Source: Variovorax beijingensis (GTDB lineage Bacteria > Pseudomonadota > Gammaproteobacteria > Burkholderiales > Burkholderiaceae_C). From it: 64,000 nt of DNA. The notes under the pieces are model-generated. The model searched no databases and was not told the origin of the DNA. It saw only the letters and a program-made list of their open reading frames with translations. The stretch is taken from the NCBI RefSeq assembly GCF_007828835.1, contig NZ_VIVL01000020.1:1-64000 (forward strand), in the 5' to 3' direction. The position numbers and the translations under genes are program-made. How positions within the stretch are numbered: position 1 is the first letter of the stretch; each line of letters begins with the position of its first letter. Below, one piece after another: positions 14,666 to 23,333 of the stretch.

Positions 14666-14932
14666 ATGATCGCAGCCTCCATCAAGGCCGAAGTCGTCAA
14701 GGACAACGCCCGTGCCGCCAACGACACCGGCAGCCCCGAAGTGCAAGTCGCACTGCTGACCGCCCGTATCAACGAGCTCACCCCCCACTTCAAGACGCAC
14801 GCCAAGGACCACCACGGCCGTCGCGGCCTGCTGCGCATGGTGAGCCGCCGCCGCAAGCTCCTGGACTACCTCAAGTCCAAGGATGCCGACCGCTACACCG
14901 CGCTGATCGCCAAGCTGGGTCTGCGCAAGTAA
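14666..14932 (+). CDS. rpsO: 30S ribosomal protein S15
   Basis: An 88-residue primary 16S rRNA-binding protein. The conserved core DTGSPEVQVALLTARI, LTPHFKTHAKDHHGRRGLL and RRRKLLDYLK is intact, and length is normal. AAAGGA precedes the ATG. It is followed by a strong terminator and then pnp, the conserved rpsO-pnp order. Confidence 0.98.
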   Translation: MIAASIKAEVVKDNARAANDTGSPEVQVALLTARINELTPHFKTHAKDHHGRRGLLRMVSRRRKLLDYLKSKDADRYTALIAKLGLRK

Positions 14933-14945
14933 ATCGAATCGCATG

Positions 14946-14985
14946 AAAAAACGCCTGGGTTAGTCCGCTAGCTCAGGCGTTTTTT
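14946..14985 (+). terminator. Intrinsic terminator after rpsO
   Basis: AAAAAACGCCTG pairs with CAGGCGTTTTTT around a 16-nt loop, with a T-run completing the signal. It begins 13 nt after the rpsO stop and could work in both directions. Partial read-through into pnp would be expected as in other bacteria. Confidence 0.9.
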
Positions 14986-15018
14986 ACTTCGCGATCCACT
15001 TTCGGAGTGCCAAAACAG

Positions 15019-15071
15019 AGCGAAGCTGTGTCATTCCAATGAAGTTCCCGCCGAGCTTCGCTGGAATGGCA
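15019..15071 (+). promoter_or_regulatory. Inverted repeats in the pnp leader
   Basis: Two interleaved inverted repeats: AGCGAAGCT (15019-15027) with AGCTTCGCT (15053-15061), and TGTCATTCCA (15029-15038) with TGGAATGGCA (15062-15071). They cannot form fully at once, so alternative stems are possible. PNPase commonly autoregulates through an RNase III-cleaved leader stem; this is a plausible counterpart. Confidence 0.4.
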
Positions 15072-15148
15072 TCGTGTTCTGAGAAGCCTCCGTCCCTGCG
15101 GAACCTGCGCCCAATGCAGGTCATCCGCTCTCAAAACAGGAGCAAAAC

Positions 15149-17449
15149 ATGAGCCTCTTCAACAAAGTCACCAAGTCCTTCCAATGGGGCGACAAGACCG
15201 TCGTCATGGAAACGGGTGAAATCGCCCGCCAGGCCAGTGGCGCCGTGGTGGTCGACATCGACGGCACCGTGATCCTCGCGACCGTGGTGGCCTCCAAGAC
15301 CGCCAAGCCCGGCCAGGACTTCTTCCCGCTGACCGTCGACTACATCGAGAAGACCTACGCCGCAGGCAAGATCCCCGGCAGCTTCTTCAAGCGCGAAGCC
15401 AAGCCCAGCGAACACGAAACCCTGACCAGCCGCCTGATCGACCGTCCGATCCGCCCGCTGTTCCCTGAAGGCTTCCTGAACGAAGTGCACGTGGTCATCC
15501 ACACGCTGTCGCTCAACCCCGAAGTCGACGCCGACATCGCCGCCATGATCGGCGTGAGCGCTGCGCTGTCGATCTCCGGCATTCCGTTCAGCGGCCCGAT
15601 CGGCGCCGCCCGCGTGGGCTACATCAACGGCCAGTACGTGCTGAATCCGGGCCAGACCGCTCGCAAGGATTCGCAGATGGACCTCGTCGTGGCCGGCACC
15701 GAAGCCGCCGTGCTGATGGTCGAATCCGAAGCCCTGCAGCTCAGCGAAGAAATCATGCTGGGCGGCGTGGTGTTCGGCCATGAGCAGGCCAACATCGCGA
15801 TCAACGCGATCCATGAACTCGTGCGCGACGCCGGCAAGCCGGTGTGGGACTGGCAGGCACCGGCCGAAGACGAAGCCTTCGTCGCCAAGGTCAAGAGCCT
15901 GGCCGAGGAAAAGCTGCGCGCCGTGTATCAAATCCGCAGCAAGCAGGCCCGCACGCAGGCCCTGCGCGAAGCCAACGCCAGCGTGATGAACGCGCTGAAG
16001 GAAAGCGGCGAACCCTTCGACGCCGGCAAGGTCAACGACCTGCTGTTCTCGATCGAAGCCAAGATCGTGCGCAGCCAGATCCTCTCGGGCGAACCCCGCA
16101 TCGACGGCCGCGACACGCGCACCGTGCGCCCCATCGAGATCCGCAATTCCGTGCTGCCGCGCACCCACGGCTCGGCGCTGTTCACGCGTGGCGAGACCCA
16201 GGGCCTGGTCGTGACCACGCTCGGCACCGAGCGCGACGCGCAGCGCATCGACGCGCTGGCCGGCGAGTACGAAGACCGCTTCCTGTTCCACTACAACATG
16301 CCTCCCTTCGCCACCGGCGAAGTGGGCCGCATGGGCTCGACCAAGCGCCGCGAAATCGGCCACGGCCGCCTCGCCAAGCGCGCGCTCGTCGCCGTGCTGC
16401 CGACCAAGGAAGAATTCCCCTACACCATCCGCGTGGTGTCGGAAATCACCGAATCCAACGGCTCCTCGTCGATGGCCTCGGTGTGCGGCGGCTGCCTCTC
16501 GATGATGGACGCCGGCGTGCCGATGAAGGCCCACGTGGCCGGCATCGCCATGGGCCTGATCAAGGAAGACAACCGCTTCGCGGTGCTGACCGACATCCTG
16601 GGCGACGAAGATCACCTGGGCGACATGGACTTCAAGGTGGCCGGCACGACCAACGGCATCACTGCGCTGCAGATGGACATCAAGATCCAGGGCATCACCA
16701 AGGAAATCATGCAGGTCGCACTGGCCCAGGCCAAGGAGGCGCGCATGCACATCCTCGGCAAGATGCAGGAAGCCATGGGCGAAGCCAAGACCGAGGTGTC
16801 GCAGTTCGCACCGCGCCTGACCACGCTGAAGATCAACCCCGAGAAGATCCGCGACGTGATCGGCAAGGGCGGCGCCGTCATCCGCGGCCTGCAGGAAGAA
16901 ACCGGCACGACGATCAACATCGACGAAGACGGCACCATCACCATCGCCTCGACCGACCCTGAAAAGGCCGAGTTCGCCAAGAAGCGCATCGAGCAGATCA
17001 CGGCCGAAGTCGAAATCGGCAAGGTCTACGAAGGCCCGGTCACCAAGATCCTGGACTTCGGCGCGCTCATCAACCTGCTGCCCGGCAAGGACGGCCTGCT
17101 GCACATCAGCCAGATCGCGCACGAGCGCGTCGAGAAGGTGACCGACTACCTGAGCGAAGGCCAGATCGTCAAGGTCAAGGTGCTCGAGACCGACGAAAAG
17201 GGTCGCGTCAAGCTGTCCATGAAGGCCCTGACCGAGCGTCCGGCCGGCATGGAATACAGCGAGCGCCCGCCCCGTGAAGACCGTGGCGACCGCGGCGGCG
17301 AGCGCCGCGAGCGCTCGGACCGTGGCGGTGATCGCGGTGGCGATCGCGGCGAGCGTGCTCCGCGCTTCAACAACGAGCAGCAGCAGCCGCGCAACGAGCA
17401 GCCGCAGGCGCCCGTCGGCGAGTACGCACCGCGCGAATCGCAAGAGTAA
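15149..17449 (+). CDS. pnp: Polynucleotide phosphorylase
   Basis: A 766-residue phosphorolytic 3'-5' exoribonuclease, trimeric and part of the RNA degradosome in many bacteria. Two RNase PH domains flank an all-helical linker; the second contains GRDTRTVRPIEI and ESNGSSSMASVCGG. They are followed by a KH domain (IRDVIGKGGAVIRGL) and an S1 domain (GKVYEGPVTKILDFGALINLLPGKDGLLHIS). The tail from ~residue 706 is an Arg/Gly/Asp-rich disordered stretch longer than in E. coli (711 aa), possibly for RNA or protein contacts. GGAGCAAAAC precedes the ATG. Confidence 0.97.
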   Translation: MSLFNKVTKSFQWGDKTVVMETGEIARQASGAVVVDIDGTVILATVVASKTAKPGQDFFPLTVDYIEKTYAAGKIPGSFFKREAKPSEHETLTSRLIDRPIRPLFPEGFLNEVHVVIHTLSLNPEVDADIAAMIGVSAALSISGIPFSGPIGAARVGYINGQYVLNPGQTARKDSQMDLVVAGTEAAVLMVESEALQLSEEIMLGGVVFGHEQANIAINAIHELVRDAGKPVWDWQAPAEDEAFVAKVKSLAEEKLRAVYQIRSKQARTQALREANASVMNALKESGEPFDAGKVNDLLFSIEAKIVRSQILSGEPRIDGRDTRTVRPIEIRNSVLPRTHGSALFTRGETQGLVVTTLGTERDAQRIDALAGEYEDRFLFHYNMPPFATGEVGRMGSTKRREIGHGRLAKRALVAVLPTKEEFPYTIRVVSEITESNGSSSMASVCGGCLSMMDAGVPMKAHVAGIAMGLIKEDNRFAVLTDILGDEDHLGDMDFKVAGTTNGITALQMDIKIQGITKEIMQVALAQAKEARMHILGKMQEAMGEAKTEVSQFAPRLTTLKINPEKIRDVIGKGGAVIRGLQEETGTTINIDEDGTITIASTDPEKAEFAKKRIEQITAEVEIGKVYEGPVTKILDFGALINLLPGKDGLLHISQIAHERVEKVTDYLSEGQIVKVKVLETDEKGRVKLSMKALTERPAGMEYSERPPREDRGDRGGERRERSDRGGDRGGDRGERAPRFNNEQQQPRNEQPQAPVGEYAPRESQE

Positions 17450-17460
17450 GAAAGAAGGCG

Positions 17461-17493
17461 CGACGGCAGCCATGCCGTTGCCAATCCTTTTTT
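17461..17493 (+). terminator. Weak terminator-like hairpin after pnp
   Basis: CGACGGCA and TGCCGTTG form an 8-bp stem (one G-U pair) with loop GCCA, but the TTTTTT run begins 7 nt after the stem. This spacing is poor for intrinsic termination, so transcription may continue into the oxidoreductase gene. Confidence 0.35.
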
Positions 17494-17538
17494 GATTCGC
17501 TAACCGCGCCCTGAAACGGGCGTTGCAGGCCAAAGACC

Positions 17539-18537
17539 ATGAAAGCCATTGAAATCACTTCGTACGGCGCCCCCGAGGTGCTGCGCGCCGTGGAGCGCCC
17601 CGATCCGGTGGCCGGCGTGGGCGAACTGCTGATCCGCGTCGCGGCCAGCGGCGTGAACCGTCCGGACGTGCTGCAGCGCAAGGGGCACTACCCGGTTCCG
17701 CCGGGCGCCTCCGACCTGCCGGGCCTTGAGGTGGCCGGCGAGATCGTGTCGGGCGACGCTGCGGCGCTGGCCGAGGCGGGGTTCAAGATCGGCGACCGCG
17801 TCTGCGCGCTGATCGCGGGCGGCGGCTATGCCCAGCTGTGCGTGGCCCCCGTGGCGCAATGCCTGCCGGTGCCCAAGGGTTGGAGCGACATCGAGGCGGC
17901 CTCGCTGCCCGAGACCTTCTTCACCGTCTGGAGCAACGTGTTCGAGCGCGGCCGCCTGCAGAAGGGCGAAACCCTGCTGATCCAGGGCGGAACGAGTGGC
18001 ATCGGCGTGACGGCCATCCAGATCGCCAAGGCGCTGGGCGCCACCGTGATCGCCACGGCCGGCAGCGATGACAAGTGCGAGGCCTGCAGGAAGCTGGGCG
18101 CCGACCACGCCATCAACTACCGCACGAGCGACTTCGCCGAAGAGGCGAAGAAGCTCACCGGCGGCAAGGGCGTGGACGTGGTGCTGGACATGGTCGCGGG
18201 CGACTACGTGGCGCGCGAGATCGAATGCATGGCCGAAGACGGCCGGCTCGTGATCATCGCAGTGCAGGGCGGCGTCAAGAGCGACTTCAACGCGGGCCTG
18301 GTGCTGCGCAAGCGGCTGGTGATCACCGGCTCCACGCTGCGTCCGCGGCCGGTGGCCTTCAAGGGGGCCATTGCCAAGGCGCTGCGCGAGAAGGTCTGGC
18401 CGCTGCTCGAAAGCGGCGCGGTCAAGCCCGTGATCCACAGCACTTTCGCGGCCGATGGCGAACCCAGCGGAGCGGCGCAGGCGCATGCGCTGATGGAATC
18501 CAACCAGCACATCGGCAAGATCGTGCTGACATGGTGA
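17539..18537 (+). CDS. NAD(P)H quinone oxidoreductase, zeta-crystallin-like MDR
   Basis: A 332-residue zinc-independent medium-chain dehydrogenase/reductase. ASGVNRPDVLQRKGHYP is the family's N-terminal signature; the Rossmann domain carries GGTSGIGVTAIQIAKALGA; the zinc-ligand cysteines of alcohol dehydrogenases are absent. It most resembles PIG3/Qor quinone reductases that reduce quinones with NADPH. It lies 14 bp before tpiA and probably shares its transcript. Confidence 0.88.
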   Translation: MKAIEITSYGAPEVLRAVERPDPVAGVGELLIRVAASGVNRPDVLQRKGHYPVPPGASDLPGLEVAGEIVSGDAAALAEAGFKIGDRVCALIAGGGYAQLCVAPVAQCLPVPKGWSDIEAASLPETFFTVWSNVFERGRLQKGETLLIQGGTSGIGVTAIQIAKALGATVIATAGSDDKCEACRKLGADHAINYRTSDFAEEAKKLTGGKGVDVVLDMVAGDYVAREIECMAEDGRLVIIAVQGGVKSDFNAGLVLRKRLVITGSTLRPRPVAFKGAIAKALREKVWPLLESGAVKPVIHSTFAADGEPSGAAQAHALMESNQHIGKIVLTW

Positions 18538-18551
18538 CGGACGACAACACG

Positions 18552-19316
18552 ATGACCACGAAAAAGAAGCTGATCGCGGGCAACTGGAAGATGAACGGCG
18601 GCCTCGCTGCCAACGAGGCGCTGGTGAAGGCCCTGCAGCAGGGGCTGGCCGCGGCGCCGGCCGGCTGCGACATCGCGCTGTGCGCGCCGGCCCCGTATTT
18701 CGCGCAGCTGCAGTCGCTGCTGGCGGGCTCCACGGCCATGGCGCTGGGCGCACAGGACATCTCGGCGCATCCCCAAGGTGCGTTCACGGGTGAGCATTCG
18801 GCGGCCATGCTGAAGGATTTCGGCGTGCGCTATGCGATCGTCGGCCATTCGGAGCGCCGCCAATACCACGGCGAGACCGACGAGGCGGTGGCGGCCAAGA
18901 CGGCGGCTGCGCTCGCGAACGGCATCACGCCGATCGTCTGCGTGGGCGAAACGCTGGCCGAGCGCGAAGCAGGGCGCACCGAAGAAGTCGTCAAGCGCCA
19001 GCTGGCCGCGGTGATCCACGTCAATGGCCATTGCATCAGCGAGATCGTCGTGGCCTACGAGCCGGTCTGGGCCATCGGCACCGGCAAGACGGCGACGCCG
19101 GAACAGGCGCAGGCGGTGCATGCCGTGCTGCGCGCGCAGCTGCACCATGCCGCGAGCGAGCACGCCGCCGGCATCTGCATTCTTTATGGCGGCAGCATGA
19201 ACGCGGCCAACGCCGCGCAGCTGCTGGCGCAGCCCGACATCGACGGCGGGCTGATCGGCGGCGCGTCGCTCAAGGCCCCCGACTTTTTGCAGATCATTTC
19301 CGCCGCTTCCCGCTGA
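18552..19316 (+). CDS. tpiA: Triosephosphate isomerase
   Basis: A 254-residue TIM-barrel enzyme interconverting dihydroxyacetone phosphate and glyceraldehyde 3-phosphate. N-terminal AGNWKMNG (catalytic Lys), VGHSERR (catalytic His), AYEPVWAIGTG (catalytic Glu and phosphate loop) and ILYGGSMNAAN are all present. The ATG at 18552 gives the expected N terminus. secG follows, a common order in beta-proteobacteria. Confidence 0.97.
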   Translation: MTTKKKLIAGNWKMNGGLAANEALVKALQQGLAAAPAGCDIALCAPAPYFAQLQSLLAGSTAMALGAQDISAHPQGAFTGEHSAAMLKDFGVRYAIVGHSERRQYHGETDEAVAAKTAAALANGITPIVCVGETLAEREAGRTEEVVKRQLAAVIHVNGHCISEIVVAYEPVWAIGTGKTATPEQAQAVHAVLRAQLHHAASEHAAGICILYGGSMNAANAAQLLAQPDIDGGLIGGASLKAPDFLQIISAASR

Positions 19317-19355
19317 ACGCGGGCCGTGGCCGACATCAATTAGGAGTAAGAACGA

Positions 19356-19769
19356 ATGAATGTGGTCCTCAATCTACTGGTCGGCGTGCAGATGCTGTCG
19401 GCCCTTGCAATGATCGGGCTGATCCTGATCCAGCACGGCAAGGGTGCCGACATGGGCGCGGCCTTCGGCAGCGGCAGCGCGGGCAGCCTGTTCGGTGCGA
19501 GCGGCAGCGCGAATTTCCTTTCGCGCACCACGGCAGTGCTGGCGGCGGTCTTCTTTGCCTGCACCTTGCTGCTGGCCTACTTCAGCCACGCACGGCCGGT
19601 GGGCGGCGGCAGCCTGCTGGAGCGCGCGGCTGTCGGTACGCCGGCAACGCCCGCTTCGGGCGCTGCAGGGCAGATTCCGGGCGGCACCTCGGGCGCAGCG
19701 CCTGCCGGTGCACCTGCTTCGGCGCCTGCCGCACCCGTTTCGGGCGCGGGCCAGATCCCGAACAAATAA
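19356..19769 (+). CDS. secG: Preprotein translocase subunit SecG
   Basis: A 137-residue membrane protein with two helices (VVLNLLVGVQMLSALAMIGLILIQ and LAAVFFACTLLLAYF) separated by the conserved cytoplasmic loop HGKGADMGAAFGSGSAGSLFG. It assists SecYE in protein export. The C-terminal ~55 residues are Ala/Pro/Gly-rich, a frequent extension in this group. TAGGAG sits at good ribosome-binding distance. Confidence 0.95.
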   Translation: MNVVLNLLVGVQMLSALAMIGLILIQHGKGADMGAAFGSGSAGSLFGASGSANFLSRTTAVLAAVFFACTLLLAYFSHARPVGGGSLLERAAVGTPATPASGAAGQIPGGTSGAAPAGAPASAPAAPVSGAGQIPNK

Positions 19770-19886
19770 TCAAGTTGTTTTCATGAAGCTGTCGGTGAGA
19801 AACTGCTTCATTTCAGGGTAAACTCTAAAGCTGTTCGGAAAGCCAAACACCTTTCCAGGTACCTCATGCCATCCGAACAAAAAACC

Positions 19887-19971
19887 GCGGTCGTGGTGAA
19901 ATTGGTAGACACGCTATCTTGAGGGGGTAGTGGCGAAAGCTGTGCGAGTTCGAGTCTCGCCGACCGCACCA
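19887..19971 (+). tRNA. tRNA-Leu (anticodon GAG)
   Basis: Acceptor arms GCGGTCG and CGACCGC pair perfectly and are followed by A-CCA encoded in the DNA. The anticodon loop TTGAGGG sits on the stem CTATC/GGTAG, giving anticodon GAG for CUC/CUU leucine codons. A long variable arm and GTTCGAGTC in the T loop agree with a class II leucine tRNA. Total 85 nt. Confidence 0.95.
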
Positions 19972-19976
19972 AATCT

Positions 19977-20017
19977 CACCGGCAGAAAACCTCATCCAGA
20001 GTGTTTTCCTGCCGGTG
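19977..20017 (+). promoter_or_regulatory. Stable hairpin between tRNA-Leu and nuoA
   Basis: CACCGGCAG pairs with CTGCCGGTG, extended inside by AAAAC/GTTTT across a bulge. It starts 6 nt after the tRNA and ends 22 nt before the nuoA start. There is no T-run, so it may be a processing or 5'-stabilising stem for the nuo mRNA rather than a terminator. Confidence 0.45.
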
Positions 20018-20039
20018 GCAAGCGGTGAAAAATCTCCCG

Positions 20040-20399
20040 ATGAACCTCGATTCCTATCTCCCCGTCCTCTTGTTCATTTTGGTCGGTGTCGGTGTAGGCG
20101 TCGCACCGCAAGTCATCGGCTACATCCTGGGTCCCAACCGGCCCGACGCAGCGAAGAACGCTCCCTACGAGTGCGGCTTCGAGGCCTTCGAGGATGCGCG
20201 CATGAAATTCGACGTGCGCTATTACCTCGTTGCCATTCTCTTCATCCTGTTCGATCTCGAGATTGCCTTTCTCTTTCCATGGGCGATTGCGCTCAAGGAA
20301 ATCGGCGCCGTCGGCTTCTGGGCCATGATGATCTTTCTCGCCATCCTCGTCGTGGGCTTCGCCTACGAGTGGAAAAAAGGCGCGCTCGACTGGGAATGA
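20040..20399 (+). CDS. nuoA: NADH-quinone oxidoreductase subunit A
   Basis: A 119-residue membrane subunit of complex I with three helices. The conserved loop KNAPYECGFEAFEDARMKFDVRYYL, bearing the Cys on the quinone-side TMH1-2 loop, and the FDLEIAFLFPWA segment are intact. First gene of a complete nuoA-N operon; the start ATG at 20040 matches the family N terminus. Confidence 0.97.
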   Translation: MNLDSYLPVLLFILVGVGVGVAPQVIGYILGPNRPDAAKNAPYECGFEAFEDARMKFDVRYYLVAILFILFDLEIAFLFPWAIALKEIGAVGFWAMMIFLAILVVGFAYEWKKGALDWE

Positions 20400-20414
20400 C
20401 AAGGAATCGACAAA

Positions 20415-20894
20415 ATGGCCATTGAAGGCGTCATGAAGGAAGGCTTCGTCACCACCACCTACGACTCGGTGGTGAACTGGGCGAAGACCGGATCACTTTG
20501 GCCGATGACTTTCGGTCTGGCTTGCTGTGCCGTCGAAATGATGCACGCAGGCGCAGCCCGCTACGACATCGACCGTTTCGGCATGCTGTTCCGGCCCAGC
20601 CCGCGCCAGTCCGATCTGATGATCGTGGCCGGCACGCTGTGCAACAAGATGGCGCCGGCGCTGCGCAAGGTCTACGACCAGATGCCGGAGCCGCGCTGGG
20701 TTCTTTCCATGGGCTCCTGCGCCAACGGCGGCGGCTACTACCACTACAGCTATTCGGTGGTGCGCGGCTGCGACCGCATCGTGCCGGTGGATGTCTACGT
20801 GCCGGGTTGCCCGCCCACCGCCGAAGCGCTGCTTTACGGCGTGATCCAGCTGCAGCAGAAGATTCGCCGCACCAACACCATTGCGCGCGCCTGA
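20415..20894 (+). CDS. nuoB: NADH-quinone oxidoreductase subunit B
   Basis: A 159-residue peripheral subunit holding the terminal [4Fe-4S] cluster N2 that reduces quinone. Cluster ligands are visible in GLACCAVEMM (adjacent Cys pair), MGSCANGGGYY and VPGCPPTAEALLYG. It contacts NuoC, NuoD and NuoI at the base of the hydrophilic arm. Gap to nuoA is 15 bp. Confidence 0.98.
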   Translation: MAIEGVMKEGFVTTTYDSVVNWAKTGSLWPMTFGLACCAVEMMHAGAARYDIDRFGMLFRPSPRQSDLMIVAGTLCNKMAPALRKVYDQMPEPRWVLSMGSCANGGGYYHYSYSVVRGCDRIVPVDVYVPGCPPTAEALLYGVIQLQQKIRRTNTIARA

Positions 20895-20907
20895 GGGATT
20901 GCCGACG

Positions 20908-21519
20908 ATGACTGATTTTGCAATTTCGCCGGAGGTGCTGCGCGCCACCATTGCCGAGACCCTGGGCGCCAAGGCCAGGAGCGTCACGGTTGCGCTCGGC
21001 GAGGTGACCGTGGTGGTCGGTGCTGCCGACTACATCGAAGCCGCCATGCTGCTGCGCGATGCGCCCGGCTGCCGCTTCGAGCAGCTGATCGACCTCTGCG
21101 GCATGGACTACTCCGACTACCGCGAAGGCGAGTGGCAGGGCGAGCGCTATGGCGTCGTCACGCACCTGCTGTCGGTGAGCCTCAACCAGCGCGTGCGCCT
21201 CAAGGTGTTTGCGCCGAACGAAGACCTGCCCGTGGTCGATTCGCTCCAGCCCGTCTGGAATGCCGCCACCTGGTTCGAGCGCGAAGCCTTCGACCTCTAT
21301 GGCATCGTGTTCGAAGGCCACGACGACCTGCGCCGCATCCTGACCGACTACGGCTTCATCGGCCATCCGTTCCGCAAGGACTTCCCGGTGTCGGGCCATG
21401 TCGAAATGCGCTACGACGAAGAGCAGAAGCGCGTGGTCTACCAGCCGGTATCGATCGAGCCGCGGGAAATTACCCCGCGCGTGATTCGCGAAGACAACTA
21501 CGGCAGCGGTTTGCATTGA
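20908..21519 (+). CDS. nuoC: NADH-quinone oxidoreductase subunit C
   Basis: A 203-residue 30-kDa subunit of the hydrophilic arm. Signature WFEREAFDLYGIVFEGHDDLRRILTDYGF and the C-terminal EPREITPRV segment are present. It is separate from NuoD, unlike the fused NuoCD of E. coli. The ATG at 20908 is used; nuoD starts 2 bp after the stop. Confidence 0.97.
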   Translation: MTDFAISPEVLRATIAETLGAKARSVTVALGEVTVVVGAADYIEAAMLLRDAPGCRFEQLIDLCGMDYSDYREGEWQGERYGVVTHLLSVSLNQRVRLKVFAPNEDLPVVDSLQPVWNAATWFEREAFDLYGIVFEGHDDLRRILTDYGFIGHPFRKDFPVSGHVEMRYDEEQKRVVYQPVSIEPREITPRVIREDNYGSGLH

Positions 21520-21520
21520 T

Positions 21521-22774
21521 ATGGCCGAAATCAAGAACTACACACTCAACTTCGGTCCCCAGCATCCTGCGGCCCACGGCGTGCTGCGCCTGGTGCTCGA
21601 GCTCGACGGCGAAGTGATCCAGCGCGCCGATCCGCACATCGGCCTCCTGCACCGTGCGACCGAGAAGCTTGCCGAATCGCGCACCTTCATCCAGTCGCTG
21701 CCCTACATGGACCGTCTCGACTACGTGTCGATGATGTCCAACGAGCACGCCTACTGCCTGGCCATCGAGCGGATGCTGGGCCTGGACGTGCCGATCCGCG
21801 CGCAGTACATCCGCGTGATGTTCGCCGAGATCACCCGGCTGCTGAACCACCTGCTGTGGCTCGGCGCGCACGGTCTCGACTGCGGCGCGATGAACATGCT
21901 CATCTACTGCTTCCGCGAGCGTGAAGACCTGTTCGACATGTACGAAGCCGTGTCGGGCGCGCGCATGCATGCGGCGTACTTCCGTCCGGGCGGCGTCTAC
22001 CGCGACCTGCCCGATGCGATGCCGCAGTACAAGGTCAGCAAGATCAAGAACGCGAAGGCCATCGAGAAGCTCAACGAGAACCGCCGGGGTTCGCTGCTCG
22101 ACTTCATCGACGATTTCTGCAAGCGCTTCCCCGGCATGGTCGACGAGTACGAGACGCTGCTCACCGACAACCGCATCTGGAAGCAGCGCACCGTCGGCAT
22201 CGGCGTGGTGACGCCGGAGCGCGCGCTGAACCTCGGCTTCACCGGCCCCATGCTGCGCGGCTCGGGCGTCGAATGGGACCTGCGCAAGAAGCAGCCCTAC
22301 GACGTCTACGACCAGATGCAGTTCGACGTGCCGGTCGGCAAGACCGGCGACTGCTACGACCGCTACCTCGTGCGCGTGGAAGAAATGCGCCAGGCCAACA
22401 AGATCATCCAGCAGTGCTCGGCCTGGCTGCGCGCCAACCCCGGCCCGGTGATCACCGACAACCACAAGGTCGCCGCGCCCGCGCGCGAATCGATGAAGGC
22501 GAACATGGAGGAGCTGATCCACCATTTCAAGCTCTTCACCGAAGGCTTCCACGTGCCCGAAGGCGAGGCCTATGCCGCCGTCGAGCACCCGAAGGGCGAG
22601 TTCGGCATCTACCTGGTGAGCGACGGCGCCAACAAGCCGTACCGCCTGAAGATCCGCGCGCCCGGCTTCCCGCACCTCGCCGCCCTCGACGAAATGTCGC
22701 GCGGCCACATGATCGCCGACGCTGTCGCGGTGATCGGCACGATGGACATCGTGTTCGGCGAAATCGACAGGTGA
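21521..22774 (+). CDS. nuoD: NADH-quinone oxidoreductase subunit D
   Basis: A 417-residue 49-kDa subunit that, with NuoB, forms the quinone-binding cavity. NFGPQHPAAHGVLRLVLELDGE and the HIGLLHRATEKLAE helix carry the conserved His residues. The C-terminal DAVAVIGTMDIVFGEIDR is standard for the hydrogenase-derived family. Length is normal. Confidence 0.98.
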   Translation: MAEIKNYTLNFGPQHPAAHGVLRLVLELDGEVIQRADPHIGLLHRATEKLAESRTFIQSLPYMDRLDYVSMMSNEHAYCLAIERMLGLDVPIRAQYIRVMFAEITRLLNHLLWLGAHGLDCGAMNMLIYCFREREDLFDMYEAVSGARMHAAYFRPGGVYRDLPDAMPQYKVSKIKNAKAIEKLNENRRGSLLDFIDDFCKRFPGMVDEYETLLTDNRIWKQRTVGIGVVTPERALNLGFTGPMLRGSGVEWDLRKKQPYDVYDQMQFDVPVGKTGDCYDRYLVRVEEMRQANKIIQQCSAWLRANPGPVITDNHKVAAPARESMKANMEELIHHFKLFTEGFHVPEGEAYAAVEHPKGEFGIYLVSDGANKPYRLKIRAPGFPHLAALDEMSRGHMIADAVAVIGTMDIVFGEIDR

Positions 22775-22784
22775 GAAAGAGCGA

Positions 22785-23333
22785 ATGACGACTTCCTCGA
22801 CCCACCATGACACGGCGCCCTCGGCGCCTTCTGCTCCTCTGAAGCCTGCGATTCTCGAGCGCTTTGCGCGCGAAGTCGCCAAGTACCCTGAAGCCGGCAA
22901 GCAGTCGGCCGTGATGGCCTGCCTGGCCATCGTGCAGCAGGACGAAGGCTTCATCAGCATGCAGCGCGAGCGCGAGATCGCCGAGTACCTCGGCATGGCG
23001 CCCATCGCCGTGCACGAGGTCACGACCTTCTACAACATGTACAACCAGCATCCGGTGGGCAAGTTCAAGCTCAACGTGTGCACCAACCTGCCGTGCCAGC
23101 TGCGTGACGGCGTCACTGCGCTGGTCCACCTCGAGAAGAAGCTCGGCATCAAGATGGGCGAAACCACGGCCGACGGCATGTTCACGCTGCAGCAGAGCGA
23201 ATGCCTGGGCGCCTGCGCCGATTCGCCCGTGATGCTGGTCAACGACCGCACCATGTGCAGCTTCATGAGCAACGAGAAGCTCGACCAGCTCATCGACGGC
23301 CTGCGCGGCTCCACCAAAGGGGAGGCTGCCTGA
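22785..23333 (+). CDS. nuoE: NADH-quinone oxidoreductase subunit E
   Basis: A 182-residue subunit of the NADH-dehydrogenase module carrying a [2Fe-2S] cluster (N1a). Ligands lie in CTNLPCQL and CLGACADSPV, the thioredoxin-like pattern of the family. The first ~20 residues are Thr/Ser/Pro-rich and probably flexible. Its stop overlaps the nuoF start (TGATG). Confidence 0.97.
   Translation: MTTSSTHHDTAPSAPSAPLKPAILERFAREVAKYPEAGKQSAVMACLAIVQQDEGFISMQREREIAEYLGMAPIAVHEVTTFYNMYNQHPVGKFKLNVCTNLPCQLRDGVTALVHLEKKLGIKMGETTADGMFTLQQSECLGACADSPVMLVNDRTMCSFMSNEKLDQLIDGLRGSTKGEAA

Noticed and set aside
15131..17533. 800-codon minus-strand open frame opposite pnp
   Set aside because: Antisense shadow of pnp with biased composition and no recognisable motif.
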